Assembly (NCBI GenBank): GCA_022835595.1
Contig: BQUP01000005.1
Location: forward strand, 1,178,001 to 1,242,000
Direction: 5' to 3'
DNA length: 64,000 bases
Origin: Cystobasidium ongulense
Lineage: Eukaryota; Basidiomycota; Cystobasidiomycetes; Cystobasidiales; Cystobasidiaceae
Shown: in pieces, positions 34,003-46,045 of the stretch
Numbering within the stretch: position 1 is the stretch's first letter
Layout of the letters: each line of letters starts with the position of its first letter
Translations under genes and position numbers: made by a program
Notes under the pieces: model-generated
What the model saw: the letters and a program-made list of their open reading frames with translations, nothing else
Told to the model about the DNA's origin: nothing
The model's database searches: none

Positions 34003-34803
34003 CGTGCAGCTGAGAAGATGCTTCCGAGTCTAGTGTCGCCCGAGTTGGAGGCAAGCAAAAAAAACAAAGCTCGCTTGTCGCGTCACTTGGGCCAGCATGA
34101 CGGTGGCAAAGATAATACTACCAAGGCCTGCCATATAAAACAGCATTGCGTGCTGGTTATAGGCATGCGCAAGACAACCATTTATACGAGGCATATCTGC
34201 GTTTCAATCGAATTCCTACCTGCAGCCCACTGCTCTAGGTAACGACACTGCGAGGAGAGTTCGAAACTTGAAGAATCCGTTCACAGTCTATAGAAGGGTA
34301 TTCCTCCCTGCTTCTTTCGATACTCATCCATGTGTATTGTGACAGTCTAGAGCACTCAGATCAACCACATTGCATCAATCGGGTGGCCGTCCCAGAATCG
34401 ATCTCTCTATAACACCTTTACCGATATCTTTCTACGGCCCTGTACCTTGAATTAATGACGTTGCGCGAGCTTTACGTGATCCTTGGACATCCTAGGATGC
34501 GTCAGAAGCTTTCGTAGATGTACTTCAAGGTGCTGGAGCTGTCCTGTTTGGTAGGGTCCCAAAATCTGGAGTGCTAATGACGCTTGGAGAGGATGTCATA
34601 CGGGACTAGACTGGGCCGGTTTGATACAGGGAGAACGCTGATATATCTGTCGTACTCGATCTTGCATTCTAGCGCCATTTCCAGCGACGTGCGCGTTGCG
34701 AAGTGCCGGGCCTAGAAAGCCTGGGGAAGTCACAAGTTGACTGCTCGCCAACTACACGTTGGGAAATGCGGCCAGACCTTTTGGCTTTGCTGTCGGAAGT
34801 CTC
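34003..34803. other. Intergenic region
   Basis: About 800 bp lie between the PRP24 start and the VanZ-like stop. No gene, tRNA or repeat is recognised. Confidence 0.4.
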
Positions 34804-35494
34804 TTACGAAGCCGTGCTATTCTCAGCTTCCAGAGGAAGGTATAGCGCTGACAGCTCGAGATGCTGTCGGTGAACCCCTTGTGTCTGGTAGGCCGCCCAT
34901 AAGCCAACAAGAGTGCCAGCTAGATTTGCCAGAATATCTCCATACTGGAAGGTCTTGGAGGGCAGAAGTCCTTGCAGCACTTCCGAGATTATTGAAGCCG
35001 CTGTTCGAGCAAAAGCGCCCATTCAATCGCAGAATGAAACCATAAGTAACACGTCTTAAATATCACGCACATGCCAGCAGTGTCTCACCTGACCAGCCAG
35101 ACAAATTGAGCAGAAGAGAGAAATGTTCCCTGTACCAGATACTTCTGGATATTCGATTCGGTATGTAGAAGGTCCAACATGAGCCAAAAGACATGGCTGC
35201 AAAAGCCACAAAGTGCAAAAATTTGTCCGAGTGGAGAGGTAAATATTGTCCAGTGGATGCATTAAATCCCAGGAATAATGCTGCGGACATGAGAAGAACC
35301 GTCACGACAGCTGCGAACTGCGTTGCAACGCATTCGAAAGCGGTTAGCCAGGTAAAGACGTTTTGCTTTCTGCGAGGAGGACGCACAGGTCGAACATGGA
35401 TTTCGGGCACAAATCCTTGGAAGCATGGCAGAGGTGTTGAGAATCCTGCTAAGCTGAGCACGGTAGACCAAGCATGTTGGAGTCGCAATGACAT
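34804..35494 (-). CDS. VanZ-like membrane protein
   Basis: Two exons (35494-35089 and 35000-34804) joined by an 88-nt GT-AG intron encode 200 residues. The protein has several hydrophobic segments, including FAAVVTVLLMSAALFLGF and FLHFVAFAAMSFGSCWTFYI, and a VanZ-type signature: DKFLHFVAFAAMSFG at the front and SEVLQGLLPSKTFQYGDILA with NLAGTLVGLWAAY at the back. The E-x(2)-Q and D-x(2)-N positions are those conserved in VanZ domains. VanZ was named for teicoplanin resistance in bacteria, but the family is widespread, including in fungi, and its biochemical role is not established. The start is the first in-frame ATG (MSLRLQHAWS). The ankyrin gene lies upstream on the same strand. Confidence 0.75.
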
Positions 35495-36046
35495 TATCAC
35501 AGCAGGCTGCCAGGGTCTACGGTTGGCGCAAAGACAAGTCAGGAAAGCCGAACGCACAAACAATCATGTCGGTCGATCTGCGACGCTCGATAGTTAGTTC
35601 ATGGGCAACGAAAGCAAGTGATTGCACGGTACACCGTTTTTGCAGTCTTCGCGATAGACGCGAACAAACGGGTAAGCAAGCTTGCATGTATCAACTGTAA
35701 AGAAGGGTACTCATTGCTATGCTCTTGCATGATACAACAACAACAAATTCGCACCATTAACTGATTATGACACGCGTGAACAGAACACCTTTTCAGCTAC
35801 CACAAGCAACCTGCATAAACTCTACTCTGTCTTGGGTTCTCGAAATCGGACTTTCCCCAGCGGTAGCAGGCGCAGAAGGTACAGGATCACCAACTTGCGT
35901 CGGTGGATGATTCTGTGGCACTTCTACAATGAGGGCTTGCATTGACTGAGATGTTTCGAGCATTTAGTTGTCCGAGACGGCAGGGAAGGGGGTTTTAGAT
36001 TGCGGTGTACGTAGCGTAGCGGGCAGGGAAAGTCGGATTCCAATGG
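35495..36046. other. Intergenic region
   Basis: This 550-bp stretch between the ankyrin gene and the VanZ-like gene is likely a terminator and promoter. No feature is recognised. Confidence 0.4.
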
Positions 36047-36538
36047 TCATTGAGCGTCCCTTGATCCAACGGGGTTGAGGATTGGTGAAAGCTGCCGGCA
36101 TTCATCTTCTACATCCATGACTTTTGCACATTCCCAACGTTTGAACATGGCCGCGGTCTCTAGTGCATTCGGTCGGCCAGCACGGACGTCTGCTTTCGCT
36201 CCCTCGACCAGAAGACGAACAACTTCAGTGTAGTCCTTGAAGACTGCTCCTGCAAGGGGGCTTTGTCCCTTGTCATTGAGGATATTAGCATCGGCTCCTC
36301 TCGCGACGAGTAGCTCAACTAGCTCTGAACGATTGTAGTATGCAGCGAGCATGAGAAAGGTATCTCCTGTAGAGTTGCGCATATTGAGGGGGATTCCAGC
36401 ATCGAGGTAGGCCGTCAAAGGGCCTGTTTGGCCTTGACGTGCCATGTCGAAGAGCTTTGCAGCGAGATCGAGGGCTTCCGATGGCAGAGTTGGGGGTGAT
36501 GCAGTTTGCTGGCTATCTGAAGCTGGAGGAAGCGCCAT
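36047..36538 (-). CDS. Small ankyrin-repeat protein
   Basis: This intronless gene of 163 residues contains about three ankyrin repeats: GPLTAYLDAGIPLNMRNSTG; DTFLMLAAYYNRSELVELLV with ARGADANILNDKG; and QSPLAGAVFKDYTEVVRLLV. A fourth weak unit (NALETAAMFKRWECAKVM) closes the fold. The TALxxAA-like and GADxN signatures are clear. A protein of this size and layout (N-terminal Ala/Pro/Ser leader plus ankyrin repeats) is common in fungi, including YAR1/Ank1-like chaperones, but I cannot tell which. No signal peptide is visible. Confidence 0.8.
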   Translation of the reverse strand: MALPPASDSQQTASPPTLPSEALDLAAKLFDMARQGQTGPLTAYLDAGIPLNMRNSTGDTFLMLAAYYNRSELVELLVARGADANILNDKGQSPLAGAVFKDYTEVVRLLVEGAKADVRAGRPNALETAAMFKRWECAKVMDVEDECRQLSPILNPVGSRDAQ

Positions 36539-37934
36539 TGTGTATGTGCAGCACGGGTAGAGGTCGCAATATGATTTGAGTATTCTTCAATCCAGGCGCG
36601 CAATTGGTTTTTTCAGATGGTCGAAAGAGCAAGTGAACAGGAAGAGCGGGCCCTCGGACCACGAGGCTGATCGAGAAGCAACAACACTCCAGCGATTCAC
36701 CGCTGAACTGGAAAGCGAAACCTCTCAAATCGGAAGGGGAAATTTGTTAATTCGCTAGGTCTGTGCAGCTATGGTGGTATAGAAGATCGACACAAGATTA
36801 TGGCGCTGTTTCTGCCAGTAAATGTGGAATGCTCGATTTACAGCCTTTTCAAGGGCCTTTGCCTTTTTCAGGTTCATTCTGGTCAGTACCGGGCCAGACC
36901 AATTCCGCATACTGTTTGATATCCATGATTGTACAAGTGAGCGATGACAGTCTAGCCAGCGCTACTGCCTGACGCGTGTGTACGCGTCTTATTAGGGTCC
37001 CACTGGGGTACTGTGAGGCTTACAAGGGCGTTGTAGGGGGTAAAGACTGACGCCGGCCGCGGCCCATCGGCAACGGACACTGCGTGTCAAACAGAATAGT
37101 CAATATTCACCACTCCTATTTGACTCGGCATGACGATGACGTGAACATTCATCCGTCAATTCACTTGTACGAGATTTCGGATTTGTTCATTGCTAATCTA
37201 ATGTCGTGCAAGCTCGCGGGTCGCCCCGGGTGACGATGAAATTTTTACTATTTGACGCAGATGTAGACAGCTTCAAAGACAATCCATCGGCAGTTTTCTG
37301 GCGAGAAACAGGTGACTGCTTGACCCTCGTTGAAGCTTCGGAGGGTGATACTATGGTTTGACCCTGGTTGGACCAGGGTCTTTATCGCTAATAGTACCAA
37401 CGCTAGCATGACAGACTGGTCTCTATAGATAACAGTTTCAACACAGCTCCTGGTCTCTTACAGATTCAGTTCTTTTGCAAAGCTGGCCCTGAGTGTATAA
37501 GGCTGTCTCTCAATGGGAGGTTAAAGCATTCTTTTCTACCGGAAAGCGGGGACCGGGGGTCAATGAATCTATAGTCATAGCAACCAACAGCAGTACCTGC
37601 TCCCCGCTCAGAATGCTTTACGTGGATCTGCTGCTTCGTTATCGCCAGTTATTCTCCCTCCAGATGGGATCCAACTTGTGTCGCTACGATGATTACATCT
37701 CATGTAGAGAACCTGGCAGATGTACACGATAAGGGCTATGTGAAAGTGATACAGCCGAGATTGGGTTCTCTATGCTTCAAACCGAGTAGGCACGCCGCTA
37801 AGTCAGTCACATCGATATCTCAATATCCGAATTTATCTGTGAGTACTCGCAGCATGTTGGCTCTTTGTTTGAAAATGCGCAGCATATTCATGCGCTGACC
37901 CCGGGCGAGTTTCGCTGTGACGGTCGCAACTACT
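36539..37934. other. Gene-poor intergenic region
   Basis: This is a 1.4-kb region with only short chance frames. Two adjacent inverted repeats are visible: ACCCTC/GAGGGT (37323-37346) and an 8-bp stem GACCCTGG/CCAGGGTC with a 5-nt loop (37360-37380). No gene is recognised. Confidence 0.45.
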
Positions 37935-38056
37935 CGATAGAACTGGTACTTCTCTTCAGCCAAATGTCGGTCACCTGGTACTTCTCTTCAGCCAAATGTC
38001 GGTGAAGAGAAGACCAGAGTACAACGCCACATTACTATTAAATACAACATACAACA
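37935..38056 (-). mobile_element. Solo LTR of the copia-type family
   Basis: A 122-bp LTR lies in reverse orientation, running from TGTTG at 38056 to TATCG at 37935, and is flanked by the direct repeat CTACT (37930-37934 and 38057-38061). It belongs to the same family as the LTRs of the full element downstream but is 20 bp shorter between the two internal repeats, so it is an older or different subfamily copy. Confidence 0.85.
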
Positions 38057-38469
38057 CTACTGAAAAGCTTACCACCTACCGTTATGGGGTCTGAGCTATC
38101 GATACTCAATAATGCATGTCGTCTGCTTTTTCAATTCTCTTTAGACCCGGGCTCGGGAATCACGGCATAACATCTCACGGTGATATTGATGTCATCCACG
38201 TCAAGGGCTGAAATAAATGACTGCGACAGGTAGTCAAAGCGCGTCGATTGTGGTGGCGATCGGCGACCACCTTCAAGGTGGTGACAGCGTCGCCATGAAG
38301 CACTCAAGCTACTCTCATATTGCTCTCTTATGTCTCTATCAGAAGCCAACCAGGCGTCGAACGCCACGGAGCTTCCGAGTGTTCCATGGAGATCTCCCTT
38401 TCAACCACATCGGGAACTGCTCGAGGCGCCAAACGATTCATAGTGGCAGGGCCTACCTCAACAGTCCGC

Positions 38470-38611
38470 TGTTGTATGTTGTATTTAATAGTAATGTGGC
38501 GTTGTACTCTGGTCTTCTCTTCACCGACATTTGGCTGAAGAGGAGTACCAGGTGAGTTAGTCTTGTAATGTACTACCGACATTTGGCTGAAGAGGAGTAC
38601 CAGTTCTATCG
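38470..38611 (+). repeat. 5' LTR of the copia-type element
   Basis: This is a 142-bp LTR that carries a tandem copy of a roughly 28-bp unit beginning CCGACATTTGGCTGAAG, separated by about 29 bp. It matches the 3' LTR base for base as far as I can see. Confidence 0.95.
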
Positions 38612-39473
38612 GGTTATGCAGCCCTGATCAGTCCTTGAACCTCATCCACGCCTCCGGTCTTCGTCGCTCTGGTCGTCGAAAAATTCACGTGCACGTCCGT
38701 CGAGATTCAAGGACCTCCAGTATCCACTGCGCCGATCCACACACCTCAGAACTATCTCAATTAGTACCGTACAGGCTCTACGCTGCCAAACAAGCCCTCT
38801 CTCGTCTTCCTACGTCGTCCACATCACTTCCTGCCTCTTTTGCAAGGTGATCGAGAAATCAGAGTTGACAAAAACCGCGACACCGCCTTCAATATCATTG
38901 CGGCAGCTCTGTACTCTCCTGCGTTGTTCGTGCACATACGCCGCTACCTACTACAAGTTTCAGAACTTCAATAGCTCCATTTCCCCGTTTTCAATTCCGC
39001 AAAACGTCTAAAAGGTGTTTTCGCGCCACAAAGTCGTCAAATCGTTCGTTCAGCTCTAGCCCATCAGTAATCCACCTCTCGGTACACAGTCAAGCAGTTC
39101 ACATTCATTCTCAAGTCTGTACCTCATCTCAATTTTTCACAATCGCCACTTTTGTGTTTTCTTCAAAACAGCTGCCAGCACCACAGATCAAGTCGTACTG
39201 CTACGCGCATAAGCAGAGCACTAGATTACGTAACCTCCACCCTACTCATAAGGTAGGAATCCCGATCCCTCATCTTGTCGCACTGCTGTTCGCGTTCAAA
39301 CTTCTTGTTCGACATCACGTGCAAATTTCGACAACTTCCCATACGCTTCGAGGTTCACTTCTCACTGCGAGTGTGTTAATTCTTAGCTCAGGAACCACGC
39401 CTACCCAACACAACTAGCTCTTATCTACGTCCAGGTTGCTCGTTCGAGTACTCTTTGGCTAGATTCCCTCAAC

Positions 39474-42400
39474 ATGTCGGCATCCAGCATTCGCATCGGC
39501 AACCTCTTTCTACCTGAAGAAGAACGTTTCGATGGCAAAGACCTCCCTCGCTTCACGCTCTCTTTTTCCTTGTTGACCGCCACGCTCGGTCTCGAGTATC
39601 TCATCGACGAGACTGCACCCCTTCCCTTCGATGAATCGCTTGATGCTGCTGCCATTGCAATCCGACGCAAAGAACATGATCGCAGCCTGTTCAAGGTCCT
39701 CCTCGCCAACGTCAAAGGAGATGCACAATCAATTGTTCGCGAAGTCACTGGCGGAGTCAACGCATGGAATCATCTCATTGCTTTCTATGGTCGCAAGGAC
39801 GTTGGCACTACTGTCTCATTGTTTCGTCAGTACATGAACAACAACTGGATGGGAGGAGATCTTTTATCTTTCGAGACCTGGATCACTTCAAAATCACATG
39901 CACGCCAAGAGCTTATCTTGCGAGGTCTCAAGATTTCCGACAACGAGTATGCACTCCACGTTCTTGCTGCTGTTCCTCAAATCTATATTCCTATGAATGG
40001 ACAAGTTGATTTCCAAGATCTCTCAAAGCTCAAAGCATCTGAACTCGTTGCAGCAATTCAGTCCACAATTTCAATCACGTCCATGCAATCACCACATGCG
40101 CTCGTTGTCAACCATCATCAGCCCAGAAACAATCAAAGCTCCGGCAATGCAAACCGTCCTTACGTAGAATGTACCCATTGCAAATCACTTGGATTCTCCG
40201 GCGGTCGCATCTTCCATCTCGAGAAAGACTGCCGTACCAAAGCACGCGCCCAGAATCCTACCAACGCTAAGCCCGGTGTTACAGTCACTCAGCACACGGC
40301 AGCCATTGCGACAAATGGCAATGATGAGATATGCTACATCTCTTGGTCAGATTGGCAGAACGTCTCTCTCGTTTCGCAGACCGGAGACACATGGGTTGTG
40401 GATACTGGCTGTACAACTTCCATCACTCCGGATGCGAATCTACTGTCAAACTACACCCAAGTCGTCGGCCAGCAAGTCACTTTTGGAAACAACCATTGCT
40501 TGCCTGTGAAAGGTACTGGATCTTACACTTTCACCGCCGCCGATGGGACTCCAATCACCATAAAGCGCGTTTTGCATGTTCCAGGCGCACTTGGCAATCT
40601 CCTTTCAGTTCGCGGTTTCACTTCTGTTGATTGCAACTTCAACATTCAGTCCGGGTCAAACACGTTTGCAATAACTAGAAGAGATGGAAAACAGATCATT
40701 CAAGGTTCACTTCTCAACAATCTTTACATTTGCTCTCTTTCTGGTAGTGGTTCGTCGCCGTCTAATACTTCGCAGCTGTCACTTGTCGCTGATGCTCTTC
40801 TTATGCACAGACGATTTGGACATGCTAGCTTAGCTAAGACCGGTGGCTTGTACCCTGTTTTGAAAGATGTAGACTGCTTAGATTGCTTGACTGGAAAATT
40901 TAAACGTATCCCGTTCAATCGTACACCTCTTCCTGAAAAAGCACCTCTTTCTCGCATCAATGCAGATCTGTTTGGACCAACCCGCGTTGCTACTCATCTT
41001 GGAAAAGTTTATATGCTCTTGATCGTTGATAGTTATACCAAACATGTCTCAGTTTACTTTTTGCGCAATAAAAGCGAAACATATCAACACATGCTCGACT
41101 ATCGCGCACTCATGGAAAAACAGTCAGGTCATGAAATCAAACGTATCCACTCAGATGGCGGTGGAGAATTTGATAATAACCGTTTCCAAGACTGGTGTTC
41201 TGCGAATGGAATCGCATTTACTATCAATGCTCCGTACTCGTCGTCGTCAAATGGACTCGCCGAAAGGTTCATCGGTACAATCATTAATGATGCACGCGCA
41301 ATGCTGCACGAGTCTGGTCTGCATCCATCATTCTGGGCCCAAGCTGCTGCACACGCCGTGTACATTCGCAACCGCATTCCTCGCGCAGATGGTATCACGC
41401 CTCACGAGATGATGTTCAAGTCTAAACCTCGGACAGATCATCTCCGGGTGTTTGGTTGTGCTGCTATCAAATGGATCCCAGATGGTCAAAGAGAGTTCGG
41501 GAAACTGAATGACCGTGGAGCTATCAATATTTTCCTTGGATATGTGGCCGGGACCAGCAATGTTAGACTTTACGATCCTGAAACTGAAGTCTTCACTGTC
41601 TCTCGCGATGTTCGATATCTTGAAAACGTAATGCCAGCAAAGGGTGAAACCATTCACGACTTTGAATTTTTGAAGCTGAAGGGGGATAGTGGGAGTCGTC
41701 AAGCTACACAAAATTCACCGGATCATCACGACGAGCATCTCCCTGATAGTGATGATGAGCTGCAGGTCGAAGTTCAGCAGCAGCAGCAACTAGGAAATGA
41801 CCGAACTCCCCCTCACTCTCCAGTTGCACATCGAACTCGAGGTCGTCTTCGTTCATCTTCCAGGATTTCTCAAAGTAGCGATGAGACTGTCAGCGAAAAT
41901 GATAGAACTATCATCCGTGAAACACCAAATCGTAATGATAGTGATACATCAGACGACGAAATGGGTCTTCTCGTATCTCTCGATGATCCCAAATCTGTTC
42001 AGCAAGCACTGGCTGGGGACGATGCTATGGAATGGACGAAAGCGATTGAAAAGGAGATGACATCCATTGAGAGTTTTGGAACATATACTTTACACGACGT
42101 CTCTGAAATTCCCAGAGGATGTCGTCCTATTGGAAGTCGTCTCGTTTTACATGTGAAGCTAGATCCCTCAGGTGGTTCAGAACATCGTCTGAAAGCGCGT
42201 TTCTGTGCAAAAGGATTTACTCAACGTCCGGGTATCGAATACACCGATACTTTTTCTCCTACCGGACATCGTCAATCCTTCCGACAGTTCATGTCCATCG
42301 TTGCATCGAAAGATCTGGTAGTAAAAGGATTCGACGTTGGATCTGCTTTCTTACATGGAGAACTCGAAGAAGAGATCTGGATGAACTTTCCCCCCGAGTT

Positions 42401-43563
42401 GAAGACCGGTCACCGTGAGAACAAAGTCGCGCGTCTTCATAAATCTTTATATGGACTCAAGCAAGCTGGTAAATGTTGGAATGATAGGTTAGACAAATGG
42501 CTTCGTCAACAATCATGGACTGCAGACTCAACAGATCCATGTTTGTATACGCTCAAGCGGAAGGATGGAAGCATTCAGCTAATCCTCTACCTACACGTCG
42601 ATGATTCCGCTATTGCAGGTGAAATCGAAGCAGACATCGACGATTTCGCAGAACTACTCGACCAAACTTTTCCATGCACAAAGCAAGGTGATCTCAAGTT
42701 CTTCCTGGGTATGGAAATATACCGAAACCGTGACACGAGACAACTCTGGATTACTCAGTCGCAGTACACCAACCGAGTACTCACGAAATTCGGAATGCAA
42801 GACGCAAATCCTCTTTCTCTTCCACTTTCTCCCGCCACAAAATTAGAGAAAGGTAACGCTGAAGAACATGAAGCAGCAAAGGATCTACCGTATCGAGAGC
42901 TCGTTGGGTCTTTACAGTACCTAGCAACTATGACTCGTCCAGATATTGCATTCGCAGTCAGCAAACTCGGTAGTTTCAACAATTGCTGGTCGGCTTTGTT
43001 TGCACTTCAAAGTAGCCAAAGCGCTTCTTCGATATCTTGTTGGAACGAAAAATCACGGTATCCGCCTCGGAGGTTCATCGGAAACGCTGAAAGCCTATGT
43101 AGATGCAGACCACCAGGGATGTCTGGATACTCGACGTTCCACAACAGGATGGGCCGTCACTTACAATGGTGGTGTTATTGCCTGGAAGACTCGCAAGCAA
43201 CCAACAATCTCTCACTCGACCGCCGAATCTGAGATTATCGCACTGGATGATATTGCAAGAGATCTTGTTTGGGAACGATGGGCACTTACATCACTCGGGG
43301 TCCTGGAGCCCCAAGCTACCGAAATTCTTGTTGATAATCGCGCAGCAGTCGACCTCGCTCGGAACCGAACTGCACATGACACAACGAAGCATATCCATGC
43401 GAAATACTTGTGGGTTCGACAACTTATAAGCGACAAGACGGTAACAGTACGGCATATAGCTGGGATAGATAATCCAGCAGATATCTTCACAAAAGCCGTG
43501 GGTCTTGCAGTTCTTCAAAAGCATCGCGACTTTCTGGGTATTACTGCACCGCCTCATTGCTAA
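39474..43563 (+). CDS. Gag-Pol coding region of the copia-type element (fossil)
   Basis: The region begins MSASSIRIGNLFLPEEERF and runs to near the 3' LTR. In order it shows a Gag domain with a CCHC-like knuckle (CTHC...H....C, near 40170-40240), aspartic protease (WVVDTGCTTSI, near 40390), the GAG-pre-integrase motif (MHRRFGHASL), an integrase core (INADLFGP, LLIVDSYTKH, IHSDGGGEFD, near 40950-41300), reverse transcriptase (LYLHVDDSA, near 42590) and RNase H (VDADHQGC, near 43100). It is treated as a fossil; about one break is apparent. Confidence 0.9.
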
Positions 43564-43570
43564 GTAGGAG

Positions 43571-43712
43571 TGTTGTATGTTGTATTTAATAGTAATGTGG
43601 CGTTGTACTCTGGTCTTCTCTTCACCGACATTTGGCTGAAGAGGAGTACCAGGTGAGTTAGTCTTGTAATGTACTACCGACATTTGGCTGAAGAGGAGTA
43701 CCAGTTCTATCG
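43571..43712 (+). repeat. 3' LTR of the copia-type element
   Basis: This 142-bp copy is identical by eye to the 5' LTR and is followed by the target duplication TCCGC. The short purine-rich AAGTAGGAG just upstream may be the polypurine tract. Confidence 0.95.
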
Positions 43713-43717
43713 TCCGC

Positions 43718-45072
43718 ACTGGGACAGTGACTGTCGAGACAGTCTTATGCTGTTTTATGCAACGGAGCACAAACTGTGTCTGTACCCCTACATCGCCCAC
43801 AGACCACCCATCATCGCCCACATATCAGCACTTGATGCTTCCTGACCCGACCCACAATTGCCTGACACACACTTGGAGTGTTTGGTCTTCGCCCCAGTGA
43901 AATTTATCTGCACCATCGAGAGCCGACTAGCCAAAGATAACGCAGAAAGTCCAGCGGGCTTGGGATGGCTGGGAGAGGCAGCAGAGCTGGCCGTGTAAAT
44001 GCTTTTATCACGTCCCTGAAACAAGATTTCTACCGCTAGCAGCAGGTTCACTGCTCACTCCTCTACTTTTACTCTAGTTTCACTGGTCAGGCAATCGACG
44101 CTCACGGTGACGATTGGACGAGTAGGGCCCCATTTGTGTGACGAGGCCTCAGTCGAGTATGAAGGTGTAGGATAACGCTTCTGTATGGGTAGTGGAGAAT
44201 TTCAATGTCAAATCAGGTTTCCGAAATAGGGTTTGAGCGAAGTTTGTCCTATCCGGAGATCTCACCATACAAGACAGCTCAACTACTTAATCATACCCAC
44301 TCTAGCATTTGTTCTACCTATATTTCACTTCGCCTGTAAGCGTAAACGCCGTTTAAAAACGCTCTTCTTACACTTGCATCTATCCGGCTTCCATTTGACC
44401 AAAAAACCCTATTTACAGGAACCATCTATCGGAACGTCTACAGGATGCTTATCCCTCACTAAGTCACCAATCCGTTGTAGAGACCGAATGTTTCGTAACA
44501 GCCTCCCCTCACAGAGCCAGCTTTCGCCCAACAAGCGGCTGAGGATCACCATTGGATTTGAGTCAAACTATCGCTTCCAACGTAGAAAGAATATTGTGGC
44601 GTCTCTGAGTTGGACAGAGATTAGGGCGGCAAGTAGGGGGCCATGTAATCAGTTTTCAGTACCACTCAGTTCTAAGTTGTCAGTGCTCGACAACAAGAAT
44701 GCAAGGAGGTGCCGAGCAGCCTAGTACTTCTACATTCATACCTTCCAAGATTGCAGTCCAAGCGTTCGGAGAGCCATATTGCGCAAAGCCTTCTGGGCCG
44801 TGCATGAAGTATACTGGCTCTATAGATAGTACTTTGTGAAGATATGGCAGTCAATGCACCTGCTAGCTCCACTTTCCTCCCTGCACTGTCAAACATGGAC
44901 GTCGCGTTCAGCATGGGGGATCTTCTGGCCCATGCGCAAATGTCTTTTGTTGTTCCAATTAATTCTAGTGTCAGGTGCTCGTAAAATAGTTCGTTCAGAA
45001 AAAGGGTGGGATGTTAGAAGGGGAGTGCATAATGAAAGTTACATCCGCTGACTTGCCAATCAGATGTTTGGG
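43718..45072. other. Gene-poor intergenic region
   Basis: No gene, RNA or repeat is recognised in this 1.35-kb stretch; only short chance frames occur. Confidence 0.4.
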
Positions 45073-45137
45073 TGTTGTATGTTGTATTCGATAATAATGT
45101 GGCGTTTTACTTTGGTCTTCTTTTCACCGACATGTGG
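45073..45137 (+). mobile_element. LTR remnant of the same copia-type family
   Basis: About 65 bp match the first half of the LTR (TGTTGTATGTTGTAT... to CACCGACAT) with scattered differences and no downstream part. It is an old, decayed fragment. Confidence 0.7.
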
Positions 45138-46045
45138 GCCTGTCATAGCCTAGATGACAGATGAGCCACAGGTAGACTTGCCGCAAAATCTTCTTTTGAG
45201 GCTAAAACTAGGGTCGAACCTGGGTTGGTTCAGTAATCTGAGCAAGAGGGAAGCTGCATCTGTCAATGTACGCCTGATTTATTGCGCTTTGGTCATAGCA
45301 CGGTGTCAGCGAGTCAGTACCTGTCTTTGCCTAAAGAATGCCTGACCAGAGCATTGCAAGAAAACATGCGTGGGCTGGTACGATGGATACATCGAATGTC
45401 CATGAAGATCGACTCCCATAGTTTGAAGGCACCAGTACATGTTCGTGTATGCGGCTCTTCCCTAGGGAGATTATTAGCACCGTAGAGCTTTGCCCAACCG
45501 TACATCTTGTGAACTGCCACACTCGGGCGTAGGCTCCATCCCAGCATCAGTTGTAGAAGTAGATGATCGGACAACATGAACGTAAGTTACGGTAGACGGG
45601 TACCTGTGTACGTGTTGAGGGTATTTAGAGTATTTATTGTAGATACACATGTGTATATATGCAGCTGTGTACTCTGCGCCAACTGTGCAAATGCGAAGCA
45701 CTCGCCCCAGCCTGCAGCAACCCTCGAATCACCACAGATTTGACTTTTTCTCACTCTTGCGGCATTGAGGGTTAGCACTGACCGCTAGCGTTCAGATACG
45801 GTGGCCTTCAGATACGCTGGCATTGAGAGCTAGATATCTTGCAGCAGACTTTCCAATTTCCAAACAAAATTGTAGTCGTAGTCGTTGTTCCAACCTCCGA
45901 ATAGCAGTCAATACAGCGTAGTAGCGGGCTGTCTGATGTATAACAAAGGTCCTGGTTTTTGCACGATGAGAAAGGTCTATTACAGGTTTCAACACGACTG
46001 CCACCGACCCAACGAACCAGCGGAACCTATGCTCTTGCGGCTAAA
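45138..46045. other. Intergenic region
   Basis: This is a 0.9-kb stretch 3' of SQS1 with nothing recognised. Confidence 0.4.

Larger units (their letters stand above)
38470..43712 (+). mobile_element. Ty1/copia-type LTR retrotransposon
   Basis: This 5.24-kb element has two 142-bp LTRs that look identical by eye and a 5-bp target duplication TCCGC (38465-38469 and 43713-43717). The LTR ends are TGTTG and TATCG, not the usual TG...CA; the solo LTR nearby supports the same ends. Directly after the 5' LTR (38612 onward) the sequence GGTTATG followed by AGCCC resembles the primer site of Drosophila copia, which pairs with an internal half of initiator tRNA-Met. The domain order Gag, protease, integrase, reverse transcriptase, RNase H defines copia. 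It looks nearly whole, with about one break, and the identical LTRs suggest a very recent insertion. Confidence 0.95.

Noticed and set aside
34804-35494. Possible bacterial transfer of the VanZ-like gene
   Set aside because: The gene has a spliceosomal intron and VanZ-like proteins are common in fungi; no sign of recent transfer.
44233-44724. 163-codon plus-strand frame between the LTR element and SQS1
   Set aside because: No family, no splice support and an unremarkable composition; probably chance in AT-richer DNA.
45210-45240. Sequence resembling a tRNA B box (GGTCGAACCTGG)
   Set aside because: No matching A box, acceptor stem or cloverleaf could be drawn around it.
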